Shown one piece after another: positions 17,759-26,125 of a DNA stretch of 64,000 nucleotides. A program made the position numbers and the translations under genes. A model generated the notes under the pieces. That model did no database searches. It was not told the DNA's origin and saw only the letters and a list, made by a program, of their open reading frames with translations. How positions within the stretch are numbered: position 1 is the stretch's first letter; every line of letters starts with the position of its first letter. The DNA is from Tessaracoccus rhinocerotis (GTDB taxonomy: Bacteria > Actinomycetota > Actinomycetes > Propionibacteriales > Propionibacteriaceae): NCBI RefSeq assembly GCF_007197885.1, contig NZ_VKKG01000004.1:1-64000 (forward strand), written 5' to 3'.

Positions 17759-20257
17759 TCAGGAGGCGTGGTCGGGGAGGGCGAGGGTGGCCTCGAGATC
17801 GGACCGGAATGAGTCGGTGGCGCCCGGCACGAAGTCGAGCATCGTGTTCAGCGATATCGCGCGGGCCTGTGGATCATTACCGTCGATGGGGATGCCCGGG
17901 AGGTGGACGCTGAAGACTCTGGTCAGCGCCTGCCATGTTTTCGAGTCGGCAACGAGTTCGGACAGTGGGGTGTCCATCGTGAACTCGGGGCGGTCGCCGT
18001 GACCGGCCGGCAGGTCATAGGTCCAGCTGTGCCTGCCGGGCCCGACGACGAACGTCGGCTCCTGGCTGAACGGCAGCACCACGTCGGCCTGGGCTCCTGT
18101 GGGGACGGTCACTTCAACGGTCATCGAGCCCGATTCGATTCGCCACCCGGCCTCGGCGCGCCCGAGCACGGTGTCGTGGGTGGCCTTCGCGTGGGTCAGG
18201 CCGCCGCCCGGCTGCGGTGCGATCCTGAGCCGGCGCCAACCGGGTTCTGCCGCCGCGAGCCCGGCCACGGTCTCGTAGAGCCAAGAGACGACGCTTCCCA
18301 ACGCGTAGTGGTTCAGCGACGTCATGCCGTGGTCGTTCAGCTCGCCGTCGGGGGTGATGGCGTCCCAGCGCTCCCAGATCGTGGTCGCTCCCATCCTGAT
18401 CGGGTACAGGAACGACGGGCAGCGAGTTTCCATGAGGAGGTCCCAGGCCGTCTCCAACTGACCGGCCAGGGTGAGTGCAGACAGCATGAACGGGGTTCCG
18501 GCGAAACCGGTGGAGATGGTGTTGCCGGCCGCGCGGGTCAGGTCGGCGAGCCGTTCCCCGGCCTTCGAGACCTGGTCATCCTCGAGCAGTCCGAACGTGA
18601 TGGCCAGCGCGTAGGCCGTGGCCGACTCGCCTGTGACCCTGCCCGAGGGCGTCACGTGCTCCCTGCGGAAGGCCTCACGGACGCGGGTGGCGAGCTCCGT
18701 GAACTCGGTGGCGTCGTCGTCCTTGCCCAGCAATTGCGCGGTCTCCGCCATCTGCCGGGCGGTGCGGGCGAGGAACGCGGTGGCGACGAGGTGGCGGTCG
18801 GTCTTGCCTCCGGCGGGGTTGTCCTGGGGCGCGTCCGGGTCCAGCCAGTCGCCGAACTGGAAGCCGGTGCTCCACAGGCCCGCGTCGTCGAGGAGTGCGG
18901 CGACGCTGCGGGTGAAGGTGACCATGGAGTCGTAGGACTGCTCCAGCACTGCTCTGTCCCCGTACTCGTCGTACAGGACGCCGGGGAGGTTCACCGCCAC
19001 GTCGCTCCACAGTGCGGTGGGTGACGAAGGTGCGCTGCTGACGTCGGGCACCACCCATGGGACGAAGCCGGCTGCCGCCTGCTCGGCCCGGACGTCCATC
19101 AGCCAGGTCCCGAGGAAGTCGTGAACGTCGTGGAGGAGCACCGCGGTGGGCGCGAACGCGTTGATGTCGCCCGTCCAGCCCATGCGCTCGTCGCGCTGCG
19201 GGCAGTCAGTGGGGACGCCGACGAAGTTGCCCCGCATTGACCACACGGCGTTCTCGTGCAGCTGGTCCAGTTCGGCGCTGGAGGACTCGAACCACCCCGC
19301 GCGTCGCATCCCGGAGTGCACCACCACGGCGACGACGTCGTCAGGCGAGAGTCCGCCGTTGAGACCCGAGATCTCGGCGTAGCGGAAGCCGTGGAACGTG
19401 AACCGCGGCTCGAACGTGGCCTCCCCCGGGCCGGCGACGACGAACGTGTCGGTCGCCTTCGCGGTGCGGAGGGTTCGAAGGTCCAGCTCTTCCTTCGTGA
19501 GGAGTTCTGAGTGCCGCATGACGATCCGCTGGCCGGGATCCTCGGCCCTGACGGTGAGCCGCAGCCACCCGGTCAGCACCTGACCGAAGTCGACGATGAA
19601 CCTCCCGTCGCCCTTGTCTGTGATCTCCCGGGGAGTGAGTTCCTCGGTGCGCGTTATGGGCGCGGTAGTGGGTTCTGTCAGGGCGTCGGTATCCCAATCG
19701 AAGCGGATCGCGGGGGACCAGTCGCCCTCGGTGGGTCCGGCGTTGGCCCAGCCGCTCGGTTCGAGCGTGGCGTCGTAGGTCTCGCCGTCGTAGATGCTGT
19801 TGGCGCGCACGCCGCCGGTGCCTGTGCTGAAGGTCTCGTCGGTGCCGATGACCTCGGTGCGGTCGCCGTAGTCGAGCTCGAGTTCGAGCAGCACAGCTGG
19901 CTGGTCCGACCAGTGGTGTGACTTGCCCTCCCAGCCGATCCGGCCCACCGCCCATCCCTGCCCGACGATCGCGCCGACGGCGTTGGCCCCTACCTGCACC
20001 AGATCCGTCACGTCGTGCGTGCTCAGTACCAGGCGGTGCCGGTACGAGGACCAGCCCGGCGCGAGCACCTCGTTGCCGACCCGCCGCCCGTTCAGGTGGG
20101 CTTCCAGCAGCCCGATCGCAGTGCTGCGGAGCGTGGCGCTCCGCAAGCCCTCGGCGACCTGGAACTCACGCCGCACGTACAGGGCGGGATGCTCCGGGGC
20201 CCCGCACGGGCTTTCGGAAGTTATGAAGTGAGCTCTCACCTCGGCGGCTGAAGACAT
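17759..20257 (-). CDS. GH78 alpha-L-rhamnosidase
   Basis: An 832-residue glycosidase with the family arrangement: N-terminal beta-sandwich domains (YVRREFQVAEGLRSATLRST, AHLNGRRVGNEVLAPGWSSY), then an (alpha/alpha)6 barrel that carries the hallmark GVPTDCPQRDERMGWTGD and the later TTIWERWD, then a beta-sandwich. An additional tail of about 75 residues after the sandwich domain (from MDTPLSELVADSK) is not typical. No signal peptide, so imported rhamnosides are the likely substrates. ATG at 20257 with GGAG nine bases before. It is the first gene of a leftward operon with the GPH symporter (35-bp gap), LacI and GH3 genes; the palindrome at 20281-20302 lies directly upstream. Confidence 0.9.
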   Translation of the reverse strand: MSSAAEVRAHFITSESPCGAPEHPALYVRREFQVAEGLRSATLRSTAIGLLEAHLNGRRVGNEVLAPGWSSYRHRLVLSTHDVTDLVQVGANAVGAIVGQGWAVGRIGWEGKSHHWSDQPAVLLELELDYGDRTEVIGTDETFSTGTGGVRANSIYDGETYDATLEPSGWANAGPTEGDWSPAIRFDWDTDALTEPTTAPITRTEELTPREITDKGDGRFIVDFGQVLTGWLRLTVRAEDPGQRIVMRHSELLTKEELDLRTLRTAKATDTFVVAGPGEATFEPRFTFHGFRYAEISGLNGGLSPDDVVAVVVHSGMRRAGWFESSSAELDQLHENAVWSMRGNFVGVPTDCPQRDERMGWTGDINAFAPTAVLLHDVHDFLGTWLMDVRAEQAAAGFVPWVVPDVSSAPSSPTALWSDVAVNLPGVLYDEYGDRAVLEQSYDSMVTFTRSVAALLDDAGLWSTGFQFGDWLDPDAPQDNPAGGKTDRHLVATAFLARTARQMAETAQLLGKDDDATEFTELATRVREAFRREHVTPSGRVTGESATAYALAITFGLLEDDQVSKAGERLADLTRAAGNTISTGFAGTPFMLSALTLAGQLETAWDLLMETRCPSFLYPIRMGATTIWERWDAITPDGELNDHGMTSLNHYALGSVVSWLYETVAGLAAAEPGWRRLRIAPQPGGGLTHAKATHDTVLGRAEAGWRIESGSMTVEVTVPTGAQADVVLPFSQEPTFVVGPGRHSWTYDLPAGHGDRPEFTMDTPLSELVADSKTWQALTRVFSVHLPGIPIDGNDPQARAISLNTMLDFVPGATDSFRSDLEATLALPDHAS

Positions 20258-20280
20258 CTGGTCGACTCCTTCGTCTCACG

Positions 20281-20302
20281 GCTACTTGCGCGCGCAAGTA
20301 GC
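20281..20302. promoter_or_regulatory. Perfect 22-bp palindrome, operator candidate for the rhamnoside operon
   Basis: Two 11-bp arms, GCTACTTGCGC and GCGCAAGTAGC, abut without a spacer, centred on the CG step typical of LacI-family operators. It lies 24 bp upstream of the GH78 start codon and next to no other gene start, which marks it as the control site of the operon. Confidence 0.7.
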
Positions 20303-20348
20303 TTCGCAGAGTCCATCCAGATGTGCAAGGGCCAGTTGTGCGCGTGGG

Positions 20349-20476
20349 GGTCTCGACACGGGCGCTGGGCGGCATACTCGACCATCGGGGTGGTTGTTCT
20401 CCGTTGCTCGAGAGCGGGGTGGTGTTCTCCGTTGGTCGAGTAGCGCCGCGAGGGACGGGCGGTCCGTGTCGAGACC
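20349..20476. repeat. Dispersed palindromic repeat, copy a (degenerate centre)
   Basis: Outer arms GGTCTCGACACGG and CCGTGTCGAGACC enclose inner arms with TACTCGACC and GGTCGAGTAGCG. The middle is expanded by two GGTGTTCTCCGTTG-type sequences. Same family as the copies at 24498, 24711, 24821 and 29655. Located between the GH78 and ABC exporter genes. Confidence 0.85.
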
Positions 20477-20488
20477 TCAGCCCGCTCC

Positions 20489-22417
20489 TCAGTCGCGCCA
20501 GGTGCGCCACAGGTGGGCGTACTGGCCGTCGAGTTCGAGGAGCTCGTGGTGGTCACCGAGCTCGACGATGCGGCCACCGTCGACGACGGCGATCCGGTCG
20601 GCGTCGTGCGCGGTGTGCAGCCGGTGGGCGATGGCGATCACCGCGCGACCCTCCAGCAGCGCGGCCATCGACCCCTCCAGGTGTCGGGCGGACGAGGGGT
20701 CGATCAGCGACGTCGCCTCGTCCAGCACCAGGGTGTGGGGGTCGGCGATGATCAGCCGTGCGAGCGCCACCTGCTGCGCCTGCGCGGGCGTGAGCGTGGC
20801 CTTGCCGTGCCCGAGCTCGGCATCCAGCCCCCCGGGAAGCTTGGAGACCCAGCCCCACGCGCCGACGGTGACCAGCGCCTGCTGCACCTCGGCGTCGGAG
20901 GCGCTGGTCTCGCGCGCCAGCACGACGTTGTCGCGCACGGTGCCGACGAACACGTGGTGCTCCTGCGTCACCAGGGCCACCTCGGTCCGCAGCCGGTCCA
21001 GCGGCAGGTCCATGACGTCGACGCCGCCGACGGTCACGTCACCGACGCGAGGCCGGTTGATGCCGGCCACGAGCCGACCGAGCGTCGACTTGCCCGAACC
21101 CGACGGCCCGACGATGGCGAGCCGCTCGCCCGGGCGCAGGTCGACGTCGACGCCGTGCAGCACGTCCACGCCGTCGCGGTAGCCGAAGCGCAGGCCGTTG
21201 CCGGTGAGCTTCACGCCCTCCGGCTCGGCCTCGCCCGGGGTCCTGTCGTCCTCGAGCTGGGCCACGCCGATCAGGCGCGCCGTCGCCACGATCCCCAGCT
21301 GCAGGTGGTCCAGGACCGCGATCACACGGTCGAGGGGGCCCTGCAGCTGCGAGACGTAGAGGGCGGCCGTCGTGATCTGCCCGATGCTCACCCAGCCCTG
21401 CGAGTGCCCCCACACGCCGAGCAGCACGACTCCGACGAGCGGCAGCTGGAACGAGGAGTCCACCATCGCGAACAGCATGTTGCGCAAGGTCATGGTGTAG
21501 CGCTCGGCCTGGGCTGAGAGCTCGGTGTCCTCGTCGAGCTGCGCCACCCGCTGCCGCCCGAGGCCGAGGGCCTCGACGGTGCGCGCACCCTCCACCGTCT
21601 CCGTGGTGGTGGAGTTGATGACCGAGTACGACGCCGACTCGGTGATGTAGCCCGCGGTGGCGCGAGAGAGGTAGTAGCGGCCACCGAAGAACATGATCAC
21701 CGCGGTGCCGAGCATCGGCAGCGTCAGCACCCACGAGTTCACCACCATGGCGGCGATGGTCGCCCCGATCAGCACCACAGAGACGATCAGGTTCGGGAAC
21801 GCCCAGCGCGCCGCGGCGGCCATTTTGCTGACGTCGGAGGTGATCCGTGTGAGCAGGTCGCCCGACCCGGACGACTCGACGTGCCCGAGCGGGAGCCGCA
21901 GCACGATCCGGACCACCTCCTCGCGGGCGGCGGCGAGCAGGTCGTAGCCGAGCACCGCCGAGGCGCGCCTGGCGCCGAACGTCAGCAGCGCCTGCAGCAC
22001 GATCACGCCGGCGATGATGCCAACCGTGGTGGTCAGACCGGAGCGGCCCAGCGCCCCGGCGGTGACGTCGTCGATCAGCCGACCGAGCAGCAGCGGGGCC
22101 ACCAGGCCGGCACCGGCCGCCGCGACGTTGAGGCCGATGGCCCAACCGAGGGTGGCCCGACGCGTGTTGAGCAGCCCGCCCAGGAACCCGGCGGCCTGCC
22201 CCGACGTCGCCACGGGGAACCCGCGCTCGGGCGCCCGCGCGTCGTCGTAGACGGCCTTCGCCGTCGCGCTCCGCACGCTGTGGCGCCGACGGAACGCGCT
22301 GACCCGCCTGCGCGGACCGGCGCCGACCGGCACCTCGAACCCCTCGGGCAGGCGCGACGGCAGCGGCCCCTCGCGCCAGGTGTCGGCGGAGGTGGCTTCC
22401 AGGAGTTGTTCACTCAT
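20489..22417 (-). CDS. ABC exporter half-transporter with intact P-loop
   Basis: A 642-residue fused membrane/ATPase subunit. The six-helix exporter domain covers about residues 90-380. The nucleotide-binding domain has an intact Walker A (GPSGSGKST) and Walker B with catalytic Glu (TLVLDEATS), but its signature is LTPAQAQQ instead of LSGGQ. ATG at 22417 is chosen since GGAGGA precedes it and the ATGAGTGA overlap with the upstream gene is 8 bp. It should pair with the product of the next gene, which has the complementary defects. Substrate unknown; drug, lipid or peptide export are all possible. Confidence 0.9.
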   Translation of the reverse strand: MSEQLLEATSADTWREGPLPSRLPEGFEVPVGAGPRRRVSAFRRRHSVRSATAKAVYDDARAPERGFPVATSGQAAGFLGGLLNTRRATLGWAIGLNVAAAGAGLVAPLLLGRLIDDVTAGALGRSGLTTTVGIIAGVIVLQALLTFGARRASAVLGYDLLAAAREEVVRIVLRLPLGHVESSGSGDLLTRITSDVSKMAAAARWAFPNLIVSVVLIGATIAAMVVNSWVLTLPMLGTAVIMFFGGRYYLSRATAGYITESASYSVINSTTTETVEGARTVEALGLGRQRVAQLDEDTELSAQAERYTMTLRNMLFAMVDSSFQLPLVGVVLLGVWGHSQGWVSIGQITTAALYVSQLQGPLDRVIAVLDHLQLGIVATARLIGVAQLEDDRTPGEAEPEGVKLTGNGLRFGYRDGVDVLHGVDVDLRPGERLAIVGPSGSGKSTLGRLVAGINRPRVGDVTVGGVDVMDLPLDRLRTEVALVTQEHHVFVGTVRDNVVLARETSASDAEVQQALVTVGAWGWVSKLPGGLDAELGHGKATLTPAQAQQVALARLIIADPHTLVLDEATSLIDPSSARHLEGSMAALLEGRAVIAIAHRLHTAHDADRIAVVDGGRIVELGDHHELLELDGQYAHLWRTWRD

Positions 22418-24263
22418 CTGAGTCCTCCATGCCACGTGCGATGACGCGGCGGTAGTCAGGATGGTCGTGCAGGTCGTCGTGGTGGCCGCGTGCCACCTCG
22501 CGGCCGTCCACCAGCACCGCGATCTCGTCGCAGCGCCGCAGCAACAGCGGCGAGGCAGTCACGACGACGGTGGTCCGGCCCTCGCGGTACCGGACCAGCC
22601 GCTCGGCGATCCGCGCCTCGGTGTGGGCGTCCACCGCGGAGGTGGGCTCCACGAGCACCAGGACGTCGGGGTCGTTGAGCAGCGCCCTGGCCAGGACGAT
22701 CCGCTGCCGCTGGCCGCCGGACAGGCCGCGGCCCTTCTCGTCGATCCGGCCCTGCCAGCCATCGGCCAGTGAGGCGTAGATGTCCTCGGCGGAGGCCACC
22801 TCGAGCGCGCGCTCGGCCTGCTCGCGGGTGTGTGTTCCCCACGGGTCGACGGCGCCCTGCAGCGTGCCGGAGAACAGGATGGCGCCGGTGTGGGACACCA
22901 CGACGCGGCGGCGCAGGTCGGCGACGTCGAGCTGGGAGTAGTCCACGCCGTCGGCGCTGACACCCCACGGGCGGGCGGCGATCTCCGCGTCCTCCCGGGC
23001 GCGACGCTCCCGCTCGGCCAGCCGTTCGCGCCGGGCACGCCGCCTGGCGCGGCCCTTCAGCTCGTCCTCGCCGCTGTTCTCCGGGGCGCCCTCGGGCAGG
23101 TAGCGGCCCAGGCGGTCGGCCAGCGCGGCCGACGCGTCGGGGTCCTCCGAGACCACGCCCAGCATCCGGCCGGGCCTGACCGTCACGCCGGAGGCCTCGT
23201 CGTGCAGCACCGGAGCCGGGCCGAGCTGCCGCGGAGCCGGGGCCCACGGCGACTCGGCGCCGAGCAGCGTGATGGTCTTGCCCGCCGCCACCAGACCCTG
23301 CACCCACTTCTGCGCGAAGTCGAAGAACGTCTGCATCGGCGAGGTCAGGAACACGGCGTAGCCGAAGAAGCTGATCAGCTCGCCCACGCCGAGCGTGCCG
23401 TCCAGGAGTTGGAGCGAACCGAGGTGGACCAGCGCAACGAGCAGCAGTCCGGACAGCAGGATGCTGATGGCCTCGACCACCGCCTGCCAGGTGCCGAGCC
23501 GCACGCCGAGGGCGCGCACCTTCTGCGACTGGCGCTCGTAGTTGCCGGCGAACGTGCGCTCGCCGCCGACGCCGCGCAGGATCCGCAGCCCCGTGGCGAT
23601 GTCGCTGGCCAGCGACGTCAGCGTGGAGCTCTCGGTGCGCTCGGCCGACTGCGCCCGGGTCAGCGGACGCAGTACGGGGGTCGAGGCCGTCATCAGCAGC
23701 GGCACGGCGATCAGCACGACGGCCCCGAGGCTCGGCGACGTCGTCAGCATGAGCACCGACGCCAGCAGGAAGCTGATGGCCGCGGCGATGACGTGGCCGA
23801 ACGCGTCGATCGTGGCGCCGAACTGGTCGCTGTCCGACGACGAGACGCTCAGTACCTCGCCGGTCGGGACGCGACGGTTCAGCACGTGGCCGAGGTGGAC
23901 CGCCTGCCGGGACACGCGACGCTGGATGCCGTAGATGCCGAGCAGCCACATCCGCACGGCGAACGTGTGGAAGCCGATGCCGCCGACCACGCCGACGACG
24001 ATGACGCCGAGCAGCCCCGCCACCCAGCCGAGGGAGGCCTCGACGCCGCCCGAGACCCCCGCGTCGATGGCGCGGCCGAGGAGCCACGGCGTGAACGCGG
24101 CCGGGATCAGCCAAGTGGCTGCGGCAAGGGTCATTGCCGGGACCACCCAGCCGTAGGAGCGGATCAACCAGAACAGGAACCGGCTCGGTGTCCGGACGTC
24201 CGGGCGTGAGTCGGCAGGGATTGCGGGCGGGAAGTCGTGGCGCGCGCGATGCGGTGCAAGCAT
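22410..24263 (-). CDS. ABC exporter half-transporter with degenerate P-loop
   Basis: A 617-residue subunit. The exporter membrane domain spans about residues 35-330. In the ATPase domain the Walker A glycine/lysine motif is gone (RPGRMLGVVSEDPDASAAL, residues 363-381), and the Walker B Asp is Val (VLVLVEPTS), yet the signature LSGGQRQR (514-521) is perfect. A strongly charged insert (residues about 400-428, Arg/Glu-rich) separates the two halves of the domain. In a heterodimer this LSGGQ would complete the intact P-loop of the partner, leaving a second, dead site. ATG at 24263 lacks a good ribosome binding site; the first ten residues are therefore uncertain. Confidence 0.9.
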   Translation of the reverse strand: MLAPHRARHDFPPAIPADSRPDVRTPSRFLFWLIRSYGWVVPAMTLAAATWLIPAAFTPWLLGRAIDAGVSGGVEASLGWVAGLLGVIVVGVVGGIGFHTFAVRMWLLGIYGIQRRVSRQAVHLGHVLNRRVPTGEVLSVSSSDSDQFGATIDAFGHVIAAAISFLLASVLMLTTSPSLGAVVLIAVPLLMTASTPVLRPLTRAQSAERTESSTLTSLASDIATGLRILRGVGGERTFAGNYERQSQKVRALGVRLGTWQAVVEAISILLSGLLLVALVHLGSLQLLDGTLGVGELISFFGYAVFLTSPMQTFFDFAQKWVQGLVAAGKTITLLGAESPWAPAPRQLGPAPVLHDEASGVTVRPGRMLGVVSEDPDASAALADRLGRYLPEGAPENSGEDELKGRARRRARRERLAERERRAREDAEIAARPWGVSADGVDYSQLDVADLRRRVVVSHTGAILFSGTLQGAVDPWGTHTREQAERALEVASAEDIYASLADGWQGRIDEKGRGLSGGQRQRIVLARALLNDPDVLVLVEPTSAVDAHTEARIAERLVRYREGRTTVVVTASPLLLRRCDEIAVLVDGREVARGHHDDLHDHPDYRRVIARGMEDSDE

Positions 24264-24365
24264 GAAAGGAGGTCCTGACGGACGGCGTCGATCTCGACGC
24301 GAACTACGATGGAGGAGTGGGACGCCCGTGGCGTCAGGTGTGGGCTGGGCCCGGCGCGGCTTCGG

Positions 24366-24416
24366 TCAGCCGGCGAACGTTCGCGGCCGACCGAGGACGA
24401 CAGTGTTGCTCAACAT
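24366..24416 (-). CDS. Putative 16-residue leader peptide upstream of the ABC exporter
   Basis: A tiny frame MLSNTVVLGRPRTFAG-stop is preceded by GGAGGTGCACGCAG, a stronger ribosome binding site than the exporter gene itself has, and by a good promoter at 24451-24480. About 100 nt separate its stop from the exporter start; that gap contains GACGCC-ACG-GGCGTC (about 24311-24325) and another stem. Small upstream frames of this kind before ABC genes can act in ribosome-mediated attenuation. Coding potential cannot be proved from 16 codons. Confidence 0.45.
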   Translation of the reverse strand: MLSNTVVLGRPRTFAG

Positions 24417-24450
24417 CTGCGTGCACCTCCTCGGAATCGACAACGTCGTC

Positions 24451-24480
24451 ACGCTAGTCCCGCGGCGCTTTCGTTGTCAA
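24451..24480 (-). promoter_or_regulatory. Promoter for leader peptide and ABC exporter
   Basis: Reading leftwards, TTGACA (24480-24475) and TAGCGT (24456-24451) are 18 bp apart. Transcription would begin near 24444, about 25 bp before the leader peptide start. Confidence 0.6.
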
Positions 24481-24497
24481 GGTTTTCTTGGGCTGGG

Positions 24498-24593
24498 GGT
24501 CTCGACACGGGCGCTGGGCGCCCTACTCGACCGGCGGTTCCACCCCCGTTGGTCGAGTAGCGCCGTGAGGAACGAGCGGCGCGTGTCGAGACC
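24498..24593. repeat. Dispersed palindromic repeat, copy b
   Basis: A full unit: GGTCTCGACACGGGCGCTGG at one end and GGCGCGTGTCGAGACC at the other, with inner arms CCTACTCGACC / GGTCGAGTAGCGCC. Nearly identical to copy c at 24711-24805. Confidence 0.9.
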
Positions 24594-24617
24594 GCACCGG
24601 AGGCGCGCGACTTCCCG

Positions 24618-24658
24618 CCCGTCCTATCCGTTCGTGCCCGCGCTACAGGACGGGCACG
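24618..24658. other. Two mutually exclusive stems between repeat copies
   Basis: CCCGTCCT (24618-24625) pairs with AGGACGGG (24647-24654), and CGTGCCC (24633-24639) pairs with GGGCACG (24652-24658); the 3' arms overlap, so only one stem can form at a time. It lies between copies b and c of the palindromic repeat, in the non-coding gap between cueP and the ABC exporter. Role unknown. Confidence 0.4.
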
Positions 24659-24710
24659 ACCGAATACAACAGGCGCGAACCGGCTGGCGCTGGTGGGGCC
24701 CGGGGCGGAG

Positions 24711-24805
24711 GGTCTCGACACGGGCGCAGGGCGCCCTACTCGACCGGCGGTTCCACCCCGTTGGTCGAGTAGCGCCGTGAGGAACGAGCGGCGCGTGTCG
24801 AGACC
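24711..24805. repeat. Dispersed palindromic repeat, copy c
   Basis: Full 95-bp unit with the same outer (GGTCTCGACACGG / CGCGTGTCGAGACC) and inner arms as copy b. Confidence 0.9.
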
Positions 24806-24820
24806 ACCCCCTGCTCAGGA

Positions 24821-24955
24821 GGTCTCGACACGGGCGCTGGGCGCCCTACTCGACCAACGGGTGGGGCGGGTCTCGACACGGGCGCTGGGCGCCCTACTCG
24901 ACCAACGGGTGGGGCGGGTCTCGACACGGGCGCGGGGCCCTACTCGACCGACGGG
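24821..24955. repeat. Palindromic repeat half-units in tandem, 48-bp period
   Basis: Three successive left half-units begin with GGTCTCGACACGGGCGC at 24821, 24869 and 24917 and end with CTACTCGACC plus AACGGGTGGGGC or GACGGG. The right half (GGTCGAGTAGCG...GTGTCGAGACC) is missing from each. The last abuts the end of cueP. Confidence 0.9.
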
Positions 24956-24960
24956 ACTCC

Positions 24961-25569
24961 TCAGGCGAGTTGCAGCGTGGTCAGGCAGGTGGGGTCCTCG
25001 GGGTCGTCGGTGGAGACGACGGTGCTGGCGGAGAGTCCGTCGGAGGTGACGGTCAGCGTCGCGTCCAGGTCCCGGGGCAGCCACAGTCCGAGGAAGCCGT
25101 TGTCGTAGGTGGTCAGGGCCTCGTCGAGGACGGTCTCGCCGGTCTCGTTGTCGGTGACGAGGACCTGCACTGCCGTGTTCTGCAGCTCACCGGTGCAGGT
25201 GGTGAGGCTGTGGAAGTAGCAGTCGTGGGTCTGTGACACGTACGGGGCGAACGAGAGGTAGAACCGGTCCTCGGGCATCGGGACGGTCACTTCCTGCGAG
25301 GCGTCGGCGAACACCAGTTCGTCTGGCCGGATGGAGACCATCAACTCCTCGGAGCGGTCCGCCCGGGCGGTGGTGTCCAGTTGTTCGATGATCTGTGGGA
25401 CTTCGAGTCCGGCGAGGTCGTGGGCCGCGAGGAACGCGTCGGCCTCGGCGCCGAGTGACGTGCTCGGCGTCGTGTCCTCGGCGGTGGTTGCATCGGTGGT
25501 GGCGCAGCCGGTCAGGGCGATGGTGGCAGCCAGTGCTGCTGCGGCGAGTGCCGCGAAACGGTTGTTCAT
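24961..25569 (-). CDS. cueP: CueP-family copper-binding lipoprotein
   Basis: A 202-residue lipoprotein: MNNRFAALAAAALAATIALT-GCATT gives the lipidation site C22. The body follows the CueP pattern, including RPDELVFADASQEVTVPMPE, APYVSQTHDCYFHSLTTC, NGFLGLWLPRDLDATLTV and the terminal DPTCLTTLQL. The three conserved cysteines are C117, C125 and C195; the first two are eight residues apart, as in Salmonella CueP, which sequesters periplasmic copper. Start at 25569 with AGGAAG upstream; longer in-frame sequence upstream would precede the signal peptide. It forms a leftward unit with the small membrane protein gene and lies next to a divergent copper ATPase. Confidence 0.88.
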   Translation of the reverse strand: MNNRFAALAAAALAATIALTGCATTDATTAEDTTPSTSLGAEADAFLAAHDLAGLEVPQIIEQLDTTARADRSEELMVSIRPDELVFADASQEVTVPMPEDRFYLSFAPYVSQTHDCYFHSLTTCTGELQNTAVQVLVTDNETGETVLDEALTTYDNGFLGLWLPRDLDATLTVTSDGLSASTVVSTDDPEDPTCLTTLQLA

Positions 25570-25651
25570 TGGGTCTTCCTGGTTCTGTTCGAGTGCTGTC
25601 GGTGAGGGTCGGGTCCGCGGGCTCCGGCGTGGGAGGCCGCGGGGCCGAGCG

Positions 25652-26065
25652 TCACGTGCGGCTGATGCACAGGACCAGGAGTGAGGGGCGCGTTCGCTCG
25701 GCGATCGCGCCCAGCGCGAGGCGTGGGCCGGAGCGGATGCGCTCGACCAGCCGATGGCGGAAACCGCGCGGCAGGCTGAGCAGGACGACGAACGCCAGCA
25801 ATGCCATGACGCAGGCCATGGCCATCGCGTGGTCCGGGCGGATGGAGTCGGCGACGACGGGGTCCGCGGCGTGTTGCGCCCCGGCGACGTGCCCGTCGTG
25901 CTGCGCGACGGCGTGGGTTGTCGTCGCACCGTGGGAAGCGGAGGCCGCGTTCGAGGTGCACATGGTGAGCAGCCCCATCACGATGGCAATCGCCAGCAGC
26001 CCGCCCAGCAGGAGTGGGCGCAGACCTGCCCTGCGCCCACCCCTGCCAACGGAGACTACTGCCAC
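25652..26065 (-). CDS. Small His-rich membrane protein (DUF6153-like)
   Basis: A 137-residue protein with two transmembrane segments (about residues 17-35, LLLGGLLAIAIVMGLLTM, and 82-98, MACVMALLAFVVLLSLP) joined by a linker containing several His (TTTHAVAQHDGHVAGAQHAA), and a basic C-terminus. It resembles actinobacterial DUF6153 proteins, which often sit with copper genes; I infer this from memory of the pattern. GTG at 26065 has no ribosome binding site, but TAGGTT is six bases upstream, so a leaderless transcript is possible. Divergent from copB across a CsoR-type palindrome. Confidence 0.65.
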   Translation of the reverse strand: MAVVSVGRGGRRAGLRPLLLGGLLAIAIVMGLLTMCTSNAASASHGATTTHAVAQHDGHVAGAQHAADPVVADSIRPDHAMAMACVMALLAFVVLLSLPRGFRHRLVERIRSGPRLALGAIAERTRPSLLVLCISRT

Positions 26066-26090
26066 ACGACGAACCTAGCCGAAAACACTC

Positions 26091-26117
26091 TTGTTACATA
26101 CCCCCAGGGGGTATAAG
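26091..26117 (+). promoter_or_regulatory. copB promoter, probably leaderless
   Basis: TTGTTA (26091-26096) and TATAAG (26112-26117) flank the CsoR-type palindrome. The spacer is 15 bp, shorter than ideal. The -10 hexamer ends 8 bp before the copB ATG, with no ribosome binding site, so the transcript may start at or next to the ATG. Confidence 0.55.
26098..26114. promoter_or_regulatory. CsoR-type copper operator
   Basis: Perfect palindrome ATACCCCC-A-GGGGGTAT, with the G-tract and TA-edge pattern of CsoR/RcnR-family operators. It lies between the -35 and -10 of the copB promoter and upstream of the divergent membrane-protein/cueP unit. No csoR gene is present in the window. Confidence 0.75.
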
Positions 26118-26125
26118 GTGGCGCC

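Noticed and set aside
24262-24780. Plus-strand frame starting MKGGPDGRRR upstream of the exporter
   Set aside because: It runs through the palindromic repeats and the promoter region, has arginine-rich low-complexity content and no domain.
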